In this document: one piece after another, positions 24,997 through 33,234 of the stretch
Position numbering within the stretch: position 1 is the first letter of the stretch
Layout: each line of letters starts with the position of its first letter
NCBI RefSeq assembly: GCF_000429185.2
Contig: NZ_AUBJ02000001.1
Location: forward strand, 1,612,001-1,676,000
Source: Actinoalloteichus caeruleus DSM 43889
GTDB taxonomy: Bacteria > Actinomycetota > Actinomycetes > Mycobacteriales > Pseudonocardiaceae
Direction: 5' to 3'
Length of the DNA stretch: 64,000 bases
Position numbers and translations under genes: made by a program
Notes under the pieces: model-generated
The model's input: the letters and a program-made list of their open reading frames with translations, nothing else
Told to the model about the DNA's origin: nothing
The model's database searches: none

Positions 24997-26031
24997 GTGT
25001 CCACCACCCCGCAGTCACCACGCCAGTTCCGGTCCCGTCCCGGACGGGCGTTCGCCGCGTTGGCCCTGACCACCGCGTTCCTCGGTCTCGGCGTAGGCAC
25101 GGCCGCCGGGGATGCGGAGGCGCCCGTGCGGTGGAGCGTCGCCCCGGCCACCGGGGACGGCCCGGACGGTCGCCTGTCGCTGCGGCACGTCGCCGATCCC
25201 GGCGAGGAGGTGTCGGACGCCGTCGCGGTGACCAACCTCGGCACGGAGCCGGCCGAGTTCGCGGTGGCGGTCGGGGATGGCGTGGTCGGGCAGAGCGGTG
25301 TCTTCGACATCGCTACTGGGGAACCGACGGGGTCCGGCAGCTGGATCAGCGTCGGAGGGCTCGACGAGGGCACCGTGACCGTGCCCGGTGGCGAGACGGC
25401 GGTGCTGCCGGTGATCGTGGAGGTCCCCGAGGACGCGACGCCGGGTGACCACCCGGCGGGCATCGCGGTGGGGGTGTCCACCGACGAGGACGGGATCACC
25501 GTCCAGCGCCGGATCGGCGTCCGACTGCACCTCCAGGTGGCCGGCGAGCTGGAACCCGCGCTGGCGGTCAGCGCGGAGGGGACCTCGTACCGCCGCTCGT
25601 CGTGGGTGCCGTTCTCCCCGGGAACGCTGGTCGTCGACTACGAGATCGCCAACGAGGGCAACGTGCGGCTGGGGGCGGCCACCACGCTCGACGCGGAGGG
25701 CCTCTTCGGCCTCGGATCGGCGCGGGACTCGGACGGGGTGGACGAGCTGCTCCCGGGCGACGTGGTGTCCCGGTCCGTCGACGTCGAGGTCTCGCCCTGG
25801 TTCCTGCTCTTCGGTGACCTGTCGGTGACCGCGTTGGCCGTGGGTGAGGACGAGGTGTCCCCGCCGGAGGTCGCCTCCCACGGGTTCACGCGGACGGCCG
25901 TGCCCTGGACCGAACTGGCGGTTGTCGTCGTGCTGGCCGGCGTGGTGGGGATGGCGCTGGCCCGGCGCCGGCGCACCCGAATGGCAGCGGCGACCGCGAG
26001 CGCGCCGGTGGGCGAGGGTGCGGAGTCCTGA
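24997..26031 (+). CDS. DUF916-like WxL-interacting surface protein
   Basis: 344 residues from GTG, with ribosome site AAGGAG seven bases upstream. Signal peptide to about residue 40; a membrane helix near the C-terminus (TELAVVVVLAGVVGMALA) followed by a basic tail anchors it. The first domain (about 45-155) follows the DUF916 pattern: DPGEEVSDAVAVTNLGTEPAEF, then GSWISV, then VPGGETAVLPVIVEVPEDATPGDHPAGIAV. A second beta-domain (about 165-285) resembles DUF3324. In Firmicutes such proteins bind WxL proteins to the wall. Here the neighbour carries a WxL-like tail, so the two probably form a surface complex. Confidence 0.78.
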   Translation: MSTTPQSPRQFRSRPGRAFAALALTTAFLGLGVGTAAGDAEAPVRWSVAPATGDGPDGRLSLRHVADPGEEVSDAVAVTNLGTEPAEFAVAVGDGVVGQSGVFDIATGEPTGSGSWISVGGLDEGTVTVPGGETAVLPVIVEVPEDATPGDHPAGIAVGVSTDEDGITVQRRIGVRLHLQVAGELEPALAVSAEGTSYRRSSWVPFSPGTLVVDYEIANEGNVRLGAATTLDAEGLFGLGSARDSDGVDELLPGDVVSRSVDVEVSPWFLLFGDLSVTALAVGEDEVSPPEVASHGFTRTAVPWTELAVVVVLAGVVGMALARRRRTRMAAATASAPVGEGAES

Positions 26032-26541
26032 CCGGACGCGATCCTCGGCACGCGACGGGCGAGGTGGGCGAGCGGCCCGCAGTCCGGCGCGGCCACGGGT
26101 AGGGCAGTCAGCGGAGCGACCCGCCTCCATCCACCGCCGGTGAGCGAACGACGACGGCCCTCGGCCCCACCCCCGCGCGTCGCCGAACTCCCCTCCCCAC
26201 GGCACCCATGACGAGCGCCGGAGCGTCGGGACGTGAGCCGACGGCGACACCGTCGAGGAGGAATCGCCGACGACTTCGTGCAACCCGCCGTGGGCCGTTC
26301 CCTCCGAGGAGCGCACCCGCTCCGCGTGACGCGTCGGTGTGCGGCACACCACCGGAGGCATCGTGTCGGTCGTCCGCGCCGCGCCGGGGAATCCCGCTCC
26401 GCCACCAGACCGGTTCGCATCCTCCTGCCGGCGACGGCGACCCGGGCCAGGGGACGTGGGCCGTTCCCCGTCCGGCGGACTGACTCCGCACGCGGTCCAC
26501 GCCTGAGCGTGGGACGGACCTGGTCCGTCCCCAGGGCTCGC
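26032..26541. other. intergenic region between convergent genes
   Basis: No gene recognised. Frames are basic and low in aliphatic residues, and no convincing hairpin or repeat was found. Confidence 0.5.
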
Positions 26542-27108
26542 TCAGGTCCGAGGGCTCAGGCCCGTGACGGCCAACCGGAACAACCGGTCCGCCTGGGCAC
26601 CGGGGTCAGGGTGGTGCTCCGTGGCCAGGGCGATGCCGACGGCCAGCGTGATCAGGTCCGGGACGGTGACGTCCTCGGCCACGGCCCCGTCCTCCACGGC
26701 AGCGCGCAGCAGCGGGGCGGCGGCTTCCTCCAGGGCGTCCGAGCAGCTGTTGCCGTGCGCCTGGGCCGACTCGGCTCCGTCGTAGGCCAGCGCGACCGCC
26801 AGTCCCCGGGCGGAGACGCAGTAGGAGACGACCTCGCCCAGCCAGTTCACGAGCGCGGTCCGGCTGTCGGCCGCGCCGGCCAGTTCGTGGGCGCGGACGC
26901 ACAGGGCCTCGATCCGTTTCCGGGAGACCGCCTCCAACAGCGCTCGGCGAGTGGGGAAATGCCGGCGCACGGTCGCCGAGCCAACCCGCGCGGTGCGGGC
27001 GATCTGTTCCATGGAGGCGTCGGCGCCACGGGTGGCGACCTCGTCCTCGGCCACCGCGAGGATGTGCGCGTAGTTGCGCCTGGCGTCGGCACGCTGGCGC
27101 TCGGGCAT
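26542..27108 (-). CDS. TetR family regulator of the NmrA-like gene
   Basis: 188 residues starting MPERQRADARRNYAHIL behind an ideal ribosome site (GGAGGTGACGAC). The HTH covers about residues 8-55 with EQIARTARVGSATVRRHFPTRRALL, the form usual in TetR proteins paired with NmrA/SDR genes. The C-terminal domain ends VGIALATEHHPDPGAQADRLFRLAVTGL, typical of this subgroup. Divergent from the NmrA-like gene over two GGCGGGNCCCGCC palindromes. Confidence 0.9.
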   Translation of the reverse strand: MPERQRADARRNYAHILAVAEDEVATRGADASMEQIARTARVGSATVRRHFPTRRALLEAVSRKRIEALCVRAHELAGAADSRTALVNWLGEVVSYCVSARGLAVALAYDGAESAQAHGNSCSDALEEAAAPLLRAAVEDGAVAEDVTVPDLITLAVGIALATEHHPDPGAQADRLFRLAVTGLSPRT

Positions 27109-27129
27109 GTCGTCACCTCCAGGTTTGCC

Positions 27130-27184
27130 AAGTGGCGGGGCCCGCCGTATCGTACCCGAACACAAACGGCGGGACCCGCCACTT
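27130..27184. promoter_or_regulatory. double TetR operator
   Basis: Two palindromes, GGCGGGGCCCGCC (27134-27146) and GGCGGGACCCGCC (27168-27180), are arranged in mirror image; the outer flanks AAGTGGCGGG and CCCGCCACTT are exact inverted copies at 27130-27139 and 27175-27184. The space between them holds an AT-richer stretch (TATCGTACCCGAACACAAA) likely to contain both promoters. Confidence 0.7.
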
Positions 27185-27210
27185 ATGTCTCCACCCAGTC
27201 GAGGAGCAGC

Positions 27211-28160
27211 ATGCCCACGAATCCCGCGCCCGTCCTGGTCACCGGCGCCACCGGCAGGCAGGGGGCGCCACCGCCCGCGCCCTGCTCGCCGACGGCGTTC
27301 CCGTGCGTGCCCTCGTGCGCGACCCCGCGACCGACCGAGCGAAGGCCGTGGAGGAACTCGGCGCCGAACTGGTCACCGGCGATCTCCACGACCGCGACTC
27401 GGTGATCCGCGCGGCCGAGGGAGCCCGCGCCGTCTTCTCCGTGCAGATGCCCCGCATGAGCGAGGACGGGGTCGACTTCGCCGGGGAGGTGGTCCAGGGC
27501 CGCAACCTCGTCGAGGGCGCGAAGGCGGCCGGAGTACCCCAGTTCGTGCACACGTCGGTCTCCGGCGCCGGCCAGCACACCGGGACCCCCGGCTGGGCCG
27601 AAGGCCACTGGTCCTGGATGGAACCCACTCTCGGCGCGAAGTGCGCGGTCCAGGACCAGGTCCGCGCGGCCGGCTTCCCGCACTGGACCATCCTCAAGCC
27701 GGTCTTCTTCATGGAGAACTTCCTCCCGTCCATGGCCTACCTCTTCCCGCGCGGCATCGAGGGCGGCCTGGTCACCCTCCTGCGCCCCGAGGTCCGGATA
27801 CCCGTGGTCGCGGTGGCCGACATCGGCAGGGCGGCGGCCGCCGCCATCGCCGCACCGCGGCGGTTCGACGGGGTCGAACTGGAACTGGCGAGCGACTACC
27901 TGTCGATGGCGGAGGTCGCCGAGGTCCTCTCCCGCGTCCTGGGCAGGCGGTTGTCGGCCCCGGACATGACCGAGGAGGAGGCCGTCGCCGCCGGCATGCC
28001 GCCGATGGGTGCCTCGCACAAGTGGCTCAACGCCGCCGGCCAGCCGGGCCGCCCCCGGTTCGCGCGGGATCTCGGCATCCCGCTCACCAGCTTCGAGGAC
28101 TGGGCCCTGGAGCACATGCGGGCCGAGGTGGGGCAGGCCCCCGGTTCTCCCGCCGTCTGA
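27211..28160 (+). pseudogene. NmrA-like NAD(P)-binding protein with a single-base frameshift
   Basis: Starting at ATG 27211, the protein begins MPTNPAPVLVTGATGRQG, a correct NmrA dinucleotide-binding motif, then leaves frame in a run of five G at 27261-27265. Adding one G restores GATARALLADGVPVRALVRDP and the rest of a full-length protein of about 316 residues: VFSVQMPRM, FVHTSVSGAG, ILKPVFFMENFLP, VAVADIGRAAAAAI. Everything apart from this base looks intact, so the shift is either a sequencing error in a homopolymer or a very recent mutation. Redox-sensing or oxidoreductase function is inferred from family; TetR-controlled. Confidence 0.82.
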
Positions 28161-28459
28161 GGGACGCACCCCCTGACCGGACCCGAGCCAGCGCGGAGCG
28201 GGCTCGAGGTGGCGTGGAGGCATGGGTCCGCGCCCCCGTCAGGGCGACGTCCGAGTGGGATGCCGGTCTCGGTGGCCTCGTTCGCCTGCCTGGCGACGCC
28301 GCCGCGTGGAGCCGCGTTGCCAGTGGTCCTCGCCGGGCGAGGTGACCGAGACCGCCCGCACGAGGACCAGCTCCAGGGGCTTACCCGGCCCGCTCCTGAT
28401 GGGTAGGCGCTCGCCGGACGCGCGGTGGGGGACCGTGCATTCGGTCCGCAGTCGACCCG

Positions 28460-29005
28460 TCAGGCCCGGGCGACATCAGCGGACGCTCGCGCTTCGCGCA
28501 GCTCCGATCGGGCGCGGACGATCTCGCCGACGAGGAGAGGTCCGAGGAAGAACACGGCGAGCACGGTGCCGAACGCCACCCAGGAGAGCAGCGCGACCCC
28601 GGAGTCCGCGATCGAGGCGGTGCGGTGGCCCACCCAGATCGCGGCCGCCGCGAGGCTCGCCAGGGCGCAGAGCATCGCGGCGAGGCGGTGCCGCGCCCAC
28701 GCGGCCAGCCCCAGGACGGCGACCATCGGCGGCAGGAACATGCCCAGTTCGTGGTCGCGCACGATGAAGACGACGTAGGAAGCGGTCGCGATCAGCGTGG
28801 ATGTGAGCGGGAATCGGGCGAACGACGCGAGCGCGACGCACCCGAGAACCACCATCGCGAAGGCGAGGGCGTCGACCGGGCGGGTCGGGCCCCACCCCGC
28901 CGCCGGGGTGAACGGGTCGCCCGTGACGGTGCCGATCGTCGCCCCGAGTTCGACGATCAGCACGACGAAGGCGACGACCGGCCAGATGAGCGTCCGGCGC
29001 GTCAT
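28460..29005 (-). CDS. polytopic membrane protein, possible histidine-kinase sensor fragment
   Basis: 181 residues with five or six hydrophobic helices, then a short charged tail (VGEIVRARSELREARASADVARA) that ends at a stop. In actinomycete NarL-type kinases an N-terminal membrane domain of this kind leads into just such a coiled linker before the phospho-acceptor helix. No kinase domain follows here. It may be a truncated sensor or a free-standing membrane protein. ATG overlaps the stop of the upstream membrane-protein gene (a GTG two codons earlier is possible). Confidence 0.6.
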   Translation of the reverse strand: MTRRTLIWPVVAFVVLIVELGATIGTVTGDPFTPAAGWGPTRPVDALAFAMVVLGCVALASFARFPLTSTLIATASYVVFIVRDHELGMFLPPMVAVLGLAAWARHRLAAMLCALASLAAAAIWVGHRTASIADSGVALLSWVAFGTVLAVFFLGPLLVGEIVRARSELREARASADVARA

Positions 29006-29376
29006 GTCCACACCACCGCGACGATGACGTCGGTGACGCCGAGCCCGCCGGCGGCGTGGAACAGCTGTCGCACCGAGGCGGTGTCCGCTCCCCGACGGCG
29101 TCGCGCGATGAGCGCGGCGACGAGCGCCCCGAGAGCGACGAGGGCGATGCCGAGCTTGACGATCACCTTGACCTCGTCGACATCGAGCCCCTGCAGGCGC
29201 CGCGCGGCGATGAGGGCGTTGCCGGTGACGACCTGCACGATCGCGCCGGTGAGCATCAGGCGCAGGCGGAACGCCTCCCGGCTGCGGAGTTGCAGGAGGA
29301 AAGGACCGATCAGGGCCGCGAGGCCGAGGAAGTGGGCGACCAGGAGCGCGAGGCGCGTGATCTCTAACAGCGACAT
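29002..29376 (-). CDS. small integral membrane protein, unknown function
   Basis: 124 residues, four helices: RLALLVAHFLGLAALIGPFLL, RLMLTGAIVQVVTGNAL, VKLGIALVALGALVAALI and LGVTDVIVAVVW. I do not recognise a family with confidence. A strong ribosome site (AGGAGG) precedes the ATG. It is first in a two-gene operon with the next membrane protein and is divergent from a TetR gene across a 12-bp perfect inverted repeat. Likely an accessory or efflux-type function under TetR control. Confidence 0.7.
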   Translation of the reverse strand: MSLLEITRLALLVAHFLGLAALIGPFLLQLRSREAFRLRLMLTGAIVQVVTGNALIAARRLQGLDVDEVKVIVKLGIALVALGALVAALIARRRRGADTASVRQLFHAAGGLGVTDVIVAVVWT

Positions 29377-29383
29377 GTTCCTC

Positions 29384-29415
29384 CTAGGGGTGAGTAAGTA
29401 TTCACTCACCCCTAG
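29384..29415. promoter_or_regulatory. TetR operator, perfect 12-bp inverted repeat
   Basis: CTAGGGGTGAGT (29384-29395) is exactly complementary to ACTCACCCCTAG (29404-29415) with an 8-base centre AAGTATTC. It lies eight bases upstream of the membrane-protein start and nine upstream of the TetR start, so it covers both promoters. Confidence 0.8.
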
Positions 29416-29424
29416 AGTGGCAGT

Positions 29425-30075
29425 ATGCCGCTACCCAGGTCAACTTCGACTCCGCGCGGCGACGCACCGTCCGCCTACGAACGCATCCTGGACGCGGCGG
29501 CGGTCGTCATGCGCCGCGACGGGCTCATGCGCGCCACCACCAAGGAGATCGCCCGCGAGGCCGGCTGCTCGGAGGCGTTGCTCTACAAGCATTTCCCCGA
29601 CAAGCGCGACATCTTCCTGCGAGTGCTGACCAACCGCTCACCGCGGCTCGATCTGGCCGGGGGACTGGCTGGCACCGGCACGGTCACCGCCAACCTGGAA
29701 CATCTCGTCGCGAACCTGCTGCGGTTCTACGAGCAGGGTTTTCCGATCGCCGCATCGATCTTCGGCAACACCGAACTCCTGCGCGCTCACCGACAAGCGA
29801 TGGTCACCCGCGGCGCCGGCCCCCACGGCCCCTCGGCTGGCCTCGCCCGCTACCTCGACCAGGAGGTCCGACTCGGCCGGCTGCGCGACCTTGACGCCGA
29901 CGCCGTCGCACGCCTGCTCACCGGCGCCGCGCTGCACGAAGCGTTCCTTGCCGCCTACACGGGCGAGCCGGTACCCGACCCGACGGCCCTCGCCCAGCGC
30001 CTCGTCGCGGCCCTCGACCTCTCCCCGCCACAGGAGGAACGGCGCGACGAACCGGCACCGGACCGAGGAGCGTGA
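29425..30075 (+). CDS. TetR/AcrR family regulator
   Basis: 216 residues. HTH about residues 20-66 (AYERILDAAAVVMRRDGLMRAT, EIAREAGCSEALLYKHFPDKRDIF). The C-terminal helical domain includes FYEQGFPIAASIFGNTELL and ALHEAFLAAYTG, typical of a broad AcrR group. Controlled by and binding to the palindrome at 29384 is the natural expectation; the target genes are the two membrane proteins at 28460-29376. Confidence 0.9.
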   Translation: MPLPRSTSTPRGDAPSAYERILDAAAVVMRRDGLMRATTKEIAREAGCSEALLYKHFPDKRDIFLRVLTNRSPRLDLAGGLAGTGTVTANLEHLVANLLRFYEQGFPIAASIFGNTELLRAHRQAMVTRGAGPHGPSAGLARYLDQEVRLGRLRDLDADAVARLLTGAALHEAFLAAYTGEPVPDPTALAQRLVAALDLSPPQEERRDEPAPDRGA

Positions 30076-30290
30076 CCAACCGACGCGATCGGCGCTGCCA
30101 CCATCCCGCTCGGTCGCGGTGACCTTCCACGTCACGCGGATCCGCCCCCCTCGGGGCGCTTCGGGTCGAGTGGGTGCCGCCGCCGGGCGGCGCGTGGTCC
30201 GCACGCCAGCCCCGAGGGATCGCGCCCATCCGGCCACCGGGTGCGCCTGGCGCGGGCGGCGGGTCGGAGGAGCCGCCCGCGTCGGACCGG

Positions 30291-31115
30291 TCAGGCGTCC
30301 TTCGCGCCGGGAGGCCCGCCGGAACCGCCGGCCGTCGCGGCGGCCTCGGGTTCGCGCCGGGTGAGCACCCGGGGGCCATCCTCGGTGATCGCGACGGTGT
30401 GCTCGGAGTGGGCCGTGCGTGAGCCGTCCGCCGAGCGGATCGTCCAGCCGTCCGGGTCGTACACGATCCGGTCGGTCGTCCGCGCGAACCAGGGCTCCAG
30501 CGCGAGGGTGAGCCCGGGGCGGAGCGTCAGGCCACGACCGGCCCGCCCCTCGTTGGGGACGTGGAGGTCCTCGTGCATGGTCCGGCCGATGCCGTGCCCA
30601 CCGAACTCGGTGTTCACCGGGTAGCCGTAGTCGCGGGCCACCTCTCCGATCGCCGCCGAGATGTCCCCAAGGCGGTTGCCGGGGTGCGCCACCGCGATCG
30701 CCGCCTCCAGTGCCTCCTCGGTGGCGCGGATGATCCGCAGGTCCTCCTCGGCTGGCGTGCCCACGATGACGGTGCGTGCCGAGTCGGCCGCCCAGCCGTC
30801 GATGCTGACCGCGAGGTCAGCGCTGAGGACGTCCCCGTCCCGCAGCGTGTAGTCGTGGGGGAGTCCGTGCAGGACGGCGTCGTTGACCGACAGGCAGATG
30901 ACGTTGCGGAACGGTCCTCGACCGAAGGACGGGGTGTAGTCCCAGTAGCAGGACTCGGCTCCGCACCGCGCGATCATGCCGCGCGCGTGGTGTTCAAGGT
31001 CCATCAGGTTGACGCCCACGTCGGCGAGACGGCCGACCTCGGTGAGCACCTCGGCGACGAAACGCCCGGTCACGTGCATGCGGTCGATCTCCGCAGGCGT
31101 CTTCAGTTCGATCAC
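30291..31115 (-). CDS. map: type I methionine aminopeptidase (second copy type)
   Basis: 274 residues from GTG at 31115, chosen because GAGG lies five bases upstream; a GTG two codons earlier is in frame. It removes N-terminal Met from nascent proteins. The five metal ligands are recognisable: Asp in DLAVSIDGW, Asp in ADSARTVIVG, His in GHGIGRTMHE, Glu in LALEPWF and Glu in HSEHTVAI. A YWDYTPSFGRGPFRNVICLSV segment marks the substrate pocket. Actinomycetes usually encode two or three such enzymes. This one is divergent from a small XRE regulator with shared operators, so it is unlikely to be the housekeeping copy. The C-terminal tail is Gly/Pro-rich. Confidence 0.92.
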   Translation of the reverse strand: MIELKTPAEIDRMHVTGRFVAEVLTEVGRLADVGVNLMDLEHHARGMIARCGAESCYWDYTPSFGRGPFRNVICLSVNDAVLHGLPHDYTLRDGDVLSADLAVSIDGWAADSARTVIVGTPAEEDLRIIRATEEALEAAIAVAHPGNRLGDISAAIGEVARDYGYPVNTEFGGHGIGRTMHEDLHVPNEGRAGRGLTLRPGLTLALEPWFARTTDRIVYDPDGWTIRSADGSRTAHSEHTVAITEDGPRVLTRREPEAAATAGGSGGPPGAKDA

Positions 31116-31138
31116 GAGCACCTCGCGTCACAGGTAGT

Positions 31139-31185
31139 GGTATTACTATACCCGCCACCCTAGCACTTGACGGTATACTAATACC
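31139..31185. promoter_or_regulatory. paired XRE operators GGTATnnnnATACC
   Basis: GGTATTACTATACC (31139-31152) and GGTATACTAATACC (31172-31185) are inverted near-copies, each itself a 5-4-5 dyad. TTGACG at 31167-31172 could be a -35 element for the XRE gene, with TAGGCT 18 bases on; transcription would then start almost at the ATG (leaderless). The XRE protein is the likely binder. Confidence 0.7.
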
Positions 31186-31202
31186 AACCCTAGGCTGGGA
31201 AC

Positions 31203-31472
31203 ATGGTCCGCCACCCGCTCACCCCCGAACAGATCGAAGCCGGCAGGCGCCTCGGAGCCCTGCTGCGGCAGGCGCGAGCGGAGCGGGACCTGACGGACGT
31301 CGCGCGCGCGGCCGGCATCTCACCGGAGACCCTGCGCAAGATCGAGACCGGCCGGCTGCCCTCCCCGGGATTCGGCACGATCATCTGCCTCGCCGAGGCG
31401 CTGGACCTCTCCGTGGAGCGGTTGGCAGCCACCTGGCGCGGCAGCGGCCTGCCCCTGGGAGCCGTGTCCTAG
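31203..31472 (+). CDS. small XRE family DNA-binding regulator
   Basis: 89 residues, little more than one HTH_3 domain: EAGRRLGALLRQARAERDLT, VARAAGISPETLRKIETGR, then FGTIICLAEALDLSVERLA. Divergent from the methionine aminopeptidase gene with symmetric operators between. No strong ribosome site; the transcript may be leaderless. Likely controls itself and the aminopeptidase gene. Confidence 0.88.
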   Translation: MVRHPLTPEQIEAGRRLGALLRQARAERDLTDVARAAGISPETLRKIETGRLPSPGFGTIICLAEALDLSVERLAATWRGSGLPLGAVS

Positions 31473-31941
31473 CCGTTCCCCCCGCGCACCGGACCCCGCC
31501 GACACCGAGGGCGAGAAGCCGGTGTCCGACCGCGCGGCGGTCCAGGATCGAGAAGGGGAACCAGCGGCGCACCGGGTGCGACGTGCTGGCTGGCTGACAG
31601 CCACCGGGCCGAACGTTCCGGTGAGCGAACCGTCGACGCGTGGGACGGCTCGCTCGACACGCGGGGCTCCCGCGAGGGCGGCTCGGCGGAGCGGCGGGAG
31701 CAGGACGAACGGTCCCGGCCCACTCCGCACCGCGTGCCGGGACCGACCTGCCACCGGTGGGTGGCCGTCGGCGGAGCTCCCCGTACGCCTCCCCCGGTGG
31801 TCGGCCAGGCACGGCACCTCGGCGGGGAGGCGCCGCCCCCGGCCGCCCCGAGGCGGTTCCCGGCCGGACCAGGGCCGGGCCCGGGCGCGCCCTCCCGGCG
31901 GGTGCCGGCCACGGGGCGACCGCCGGTGACGCACCCGGTGC
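31473..31941. other. intergenic region without recognised gene
   Basis: Lies downstream of both the XRE gene and the P450 gene. Open frames are basic shadows; no hairpin with a convincing stem was found. Confidence 0.5.
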
Positions 31942-33165
31942 CTACCAGGTCACCGGGAGCTCGTAGACGCCGTAGACGAAGCCGTCGTGCTTGAAGGGGA
32001 TGGTCTCGAACTCGGTGGCGAGGCGGAGCTCGGGGAGCCTGCGGTACAGCGTGCGGTAGACGACCTCGAGTTCGAGCCTGGCCAGGGGCTGGCCGAGGCA
32101 CTGGTGCACCCCGAAGCCGAACGCCACGTGGTGCCGGGCCTCCCGGGTGATGTCGAGCTCGTCGGGGTCGTCGAACGCCCGTGGGTCCCGGTTGGCCACG
32201 TCGTTCGGCAGGATCAGCCCCTCCCCCGCCCGCACCGGGCACCCCGCGACCTCCATGTCCTCCACCGCGACGCGGCGCCGCCCGCCGTGGGTGATGTTGA
32301 GGTACCGGAGCAGTTCCTCGACCGCCCGCGTCGCCACGGTCGGATCGTCGGAGTCGCGGAGCAGCGCGAGCTGGTCGGGGTTGCGCAGCAGCAGGAGCGT
32401 GCTCAGCGCGATCATGTTCGCCGTCGTCTCGTGCCCGGCGATGAGCAGGAGCACGGCCATCTCGGTGGCCTCACGCATGGTGAGGTCCCCGGCCGCCACC
32501 CGCCGGGCCAGCCGGGACAGCAGGTCGGCGCCGCCGGGTTCCCCCAGCTTCTCCCCGACGAGTCCCCCCAGGTAGCGGGCCAGTTCCCCGGAGGCCTCCG
32601 CCCGCTGCTCCGGAGTGGACTTCCGGTGCACCATCGTCCTGCTGTTCCGCTGGAAGAAGTCGTGGTCGGCGTAGGGCACGTCCAGCAGGTCGCAGATGAC
32701 CAGGGAGGGCACCGGGAGCGCGAACGCCTCGACGAGGTCGACGGGGCGGGGGCCGGCGAGCAGGCCGTCCACCGCCTCGTCGACGATGCGCTGCACGGCG
32801 GGCCGCATCGCGGCGACGTTCTTCACGGTGAAGGCCGACCCGACCATCCGCCGCAGCCGCGCGTGCTCGGGATCATCCATGCCGATGAAGCTGAGACTGG
32901 CCCGGCCCGGGGCCGACCGGGGGTAGGTGGGGTGGGTCATGTCTGCGCTGACCCGCCGGTCGGACAGGACGGCGCGTTGGTCGGCGAACCGCGTGACCAA
33001 CCACGGGGTGGTGCCGTCCCAGAGCCGAACCCGGGCCAGGGGCGTCTCCTCGCGGAGTCGCTCCAGCCGCGGGGGCGGGTCGAACGGGCAGCCCTCCGCG
33101 CGGGACATCGGGTAGTCGGGCGCGTCGGCCGGCGGGTGGTTGGCGGGGTCCAGGGTGCTCGTCAT
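31942..33165 (-). CDS. cytochrome P450, CYP105-like
   Basis: 407 residues, soluble bacterial class I P450 that hydroxylates a small organic substrate with electrons from ferredoxin. I-helix oxygen-activation motif AGHETT (243-248), ExxR at 284-287, and heme-binding FGFGVHQCLGQPLAR with Cys356 ligating iron. Lead-in ADAPDYPMSRAEGCPFDPP resembles CYP105 members. Last gene of the operon, after its own ferredoxin and reductase. The substrate is unknown; CYP105 enzymes are often xenobiotic-inducible or tailor natural products. Confidence 0.93.
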   Translation of the reverse strand: MTSTLDPANHPPADAPDYPMSRAEGCPFDPPPRLERLREETPLARVRLWDGTTPWLVTRFADQRAVLSDRRVSADMTHPTYPRSAPGRASLSFIGMDDPEHARLRRMVGSAFTVKNVAAMRPAVQRIVDEAVDGLLAGPRPVDLVEAFALPVPSLVICDLLDVPYADHDFFQRNSRTMVHRKSTPEQRAEASGELARYLGGLVGEKLGEPGGADLLSRLARRVAAGDLTMREATEMAVLLLIAGHETTANMIALSTLLLLRNPDQLALLRDSDDPTVATRAVEELLRYLNITHGGRRRVAVEDMEVAGCPVRAGEGLILPNDVANRDPRAFDDPDELDITREARHHVAFGFGVHQCLGQPLARLELEVVYRTLYRRLPELRLATEFETIPFKHDGFVYGVYELPVTW

Positions 33166-33234
33166 CGAATTCCTTCCGTGGCGGGCTCCCCGCCTTCCCG
33201 GCGGCGGGGGTGTCGGTGGGGCCGGCGGCGCGGG

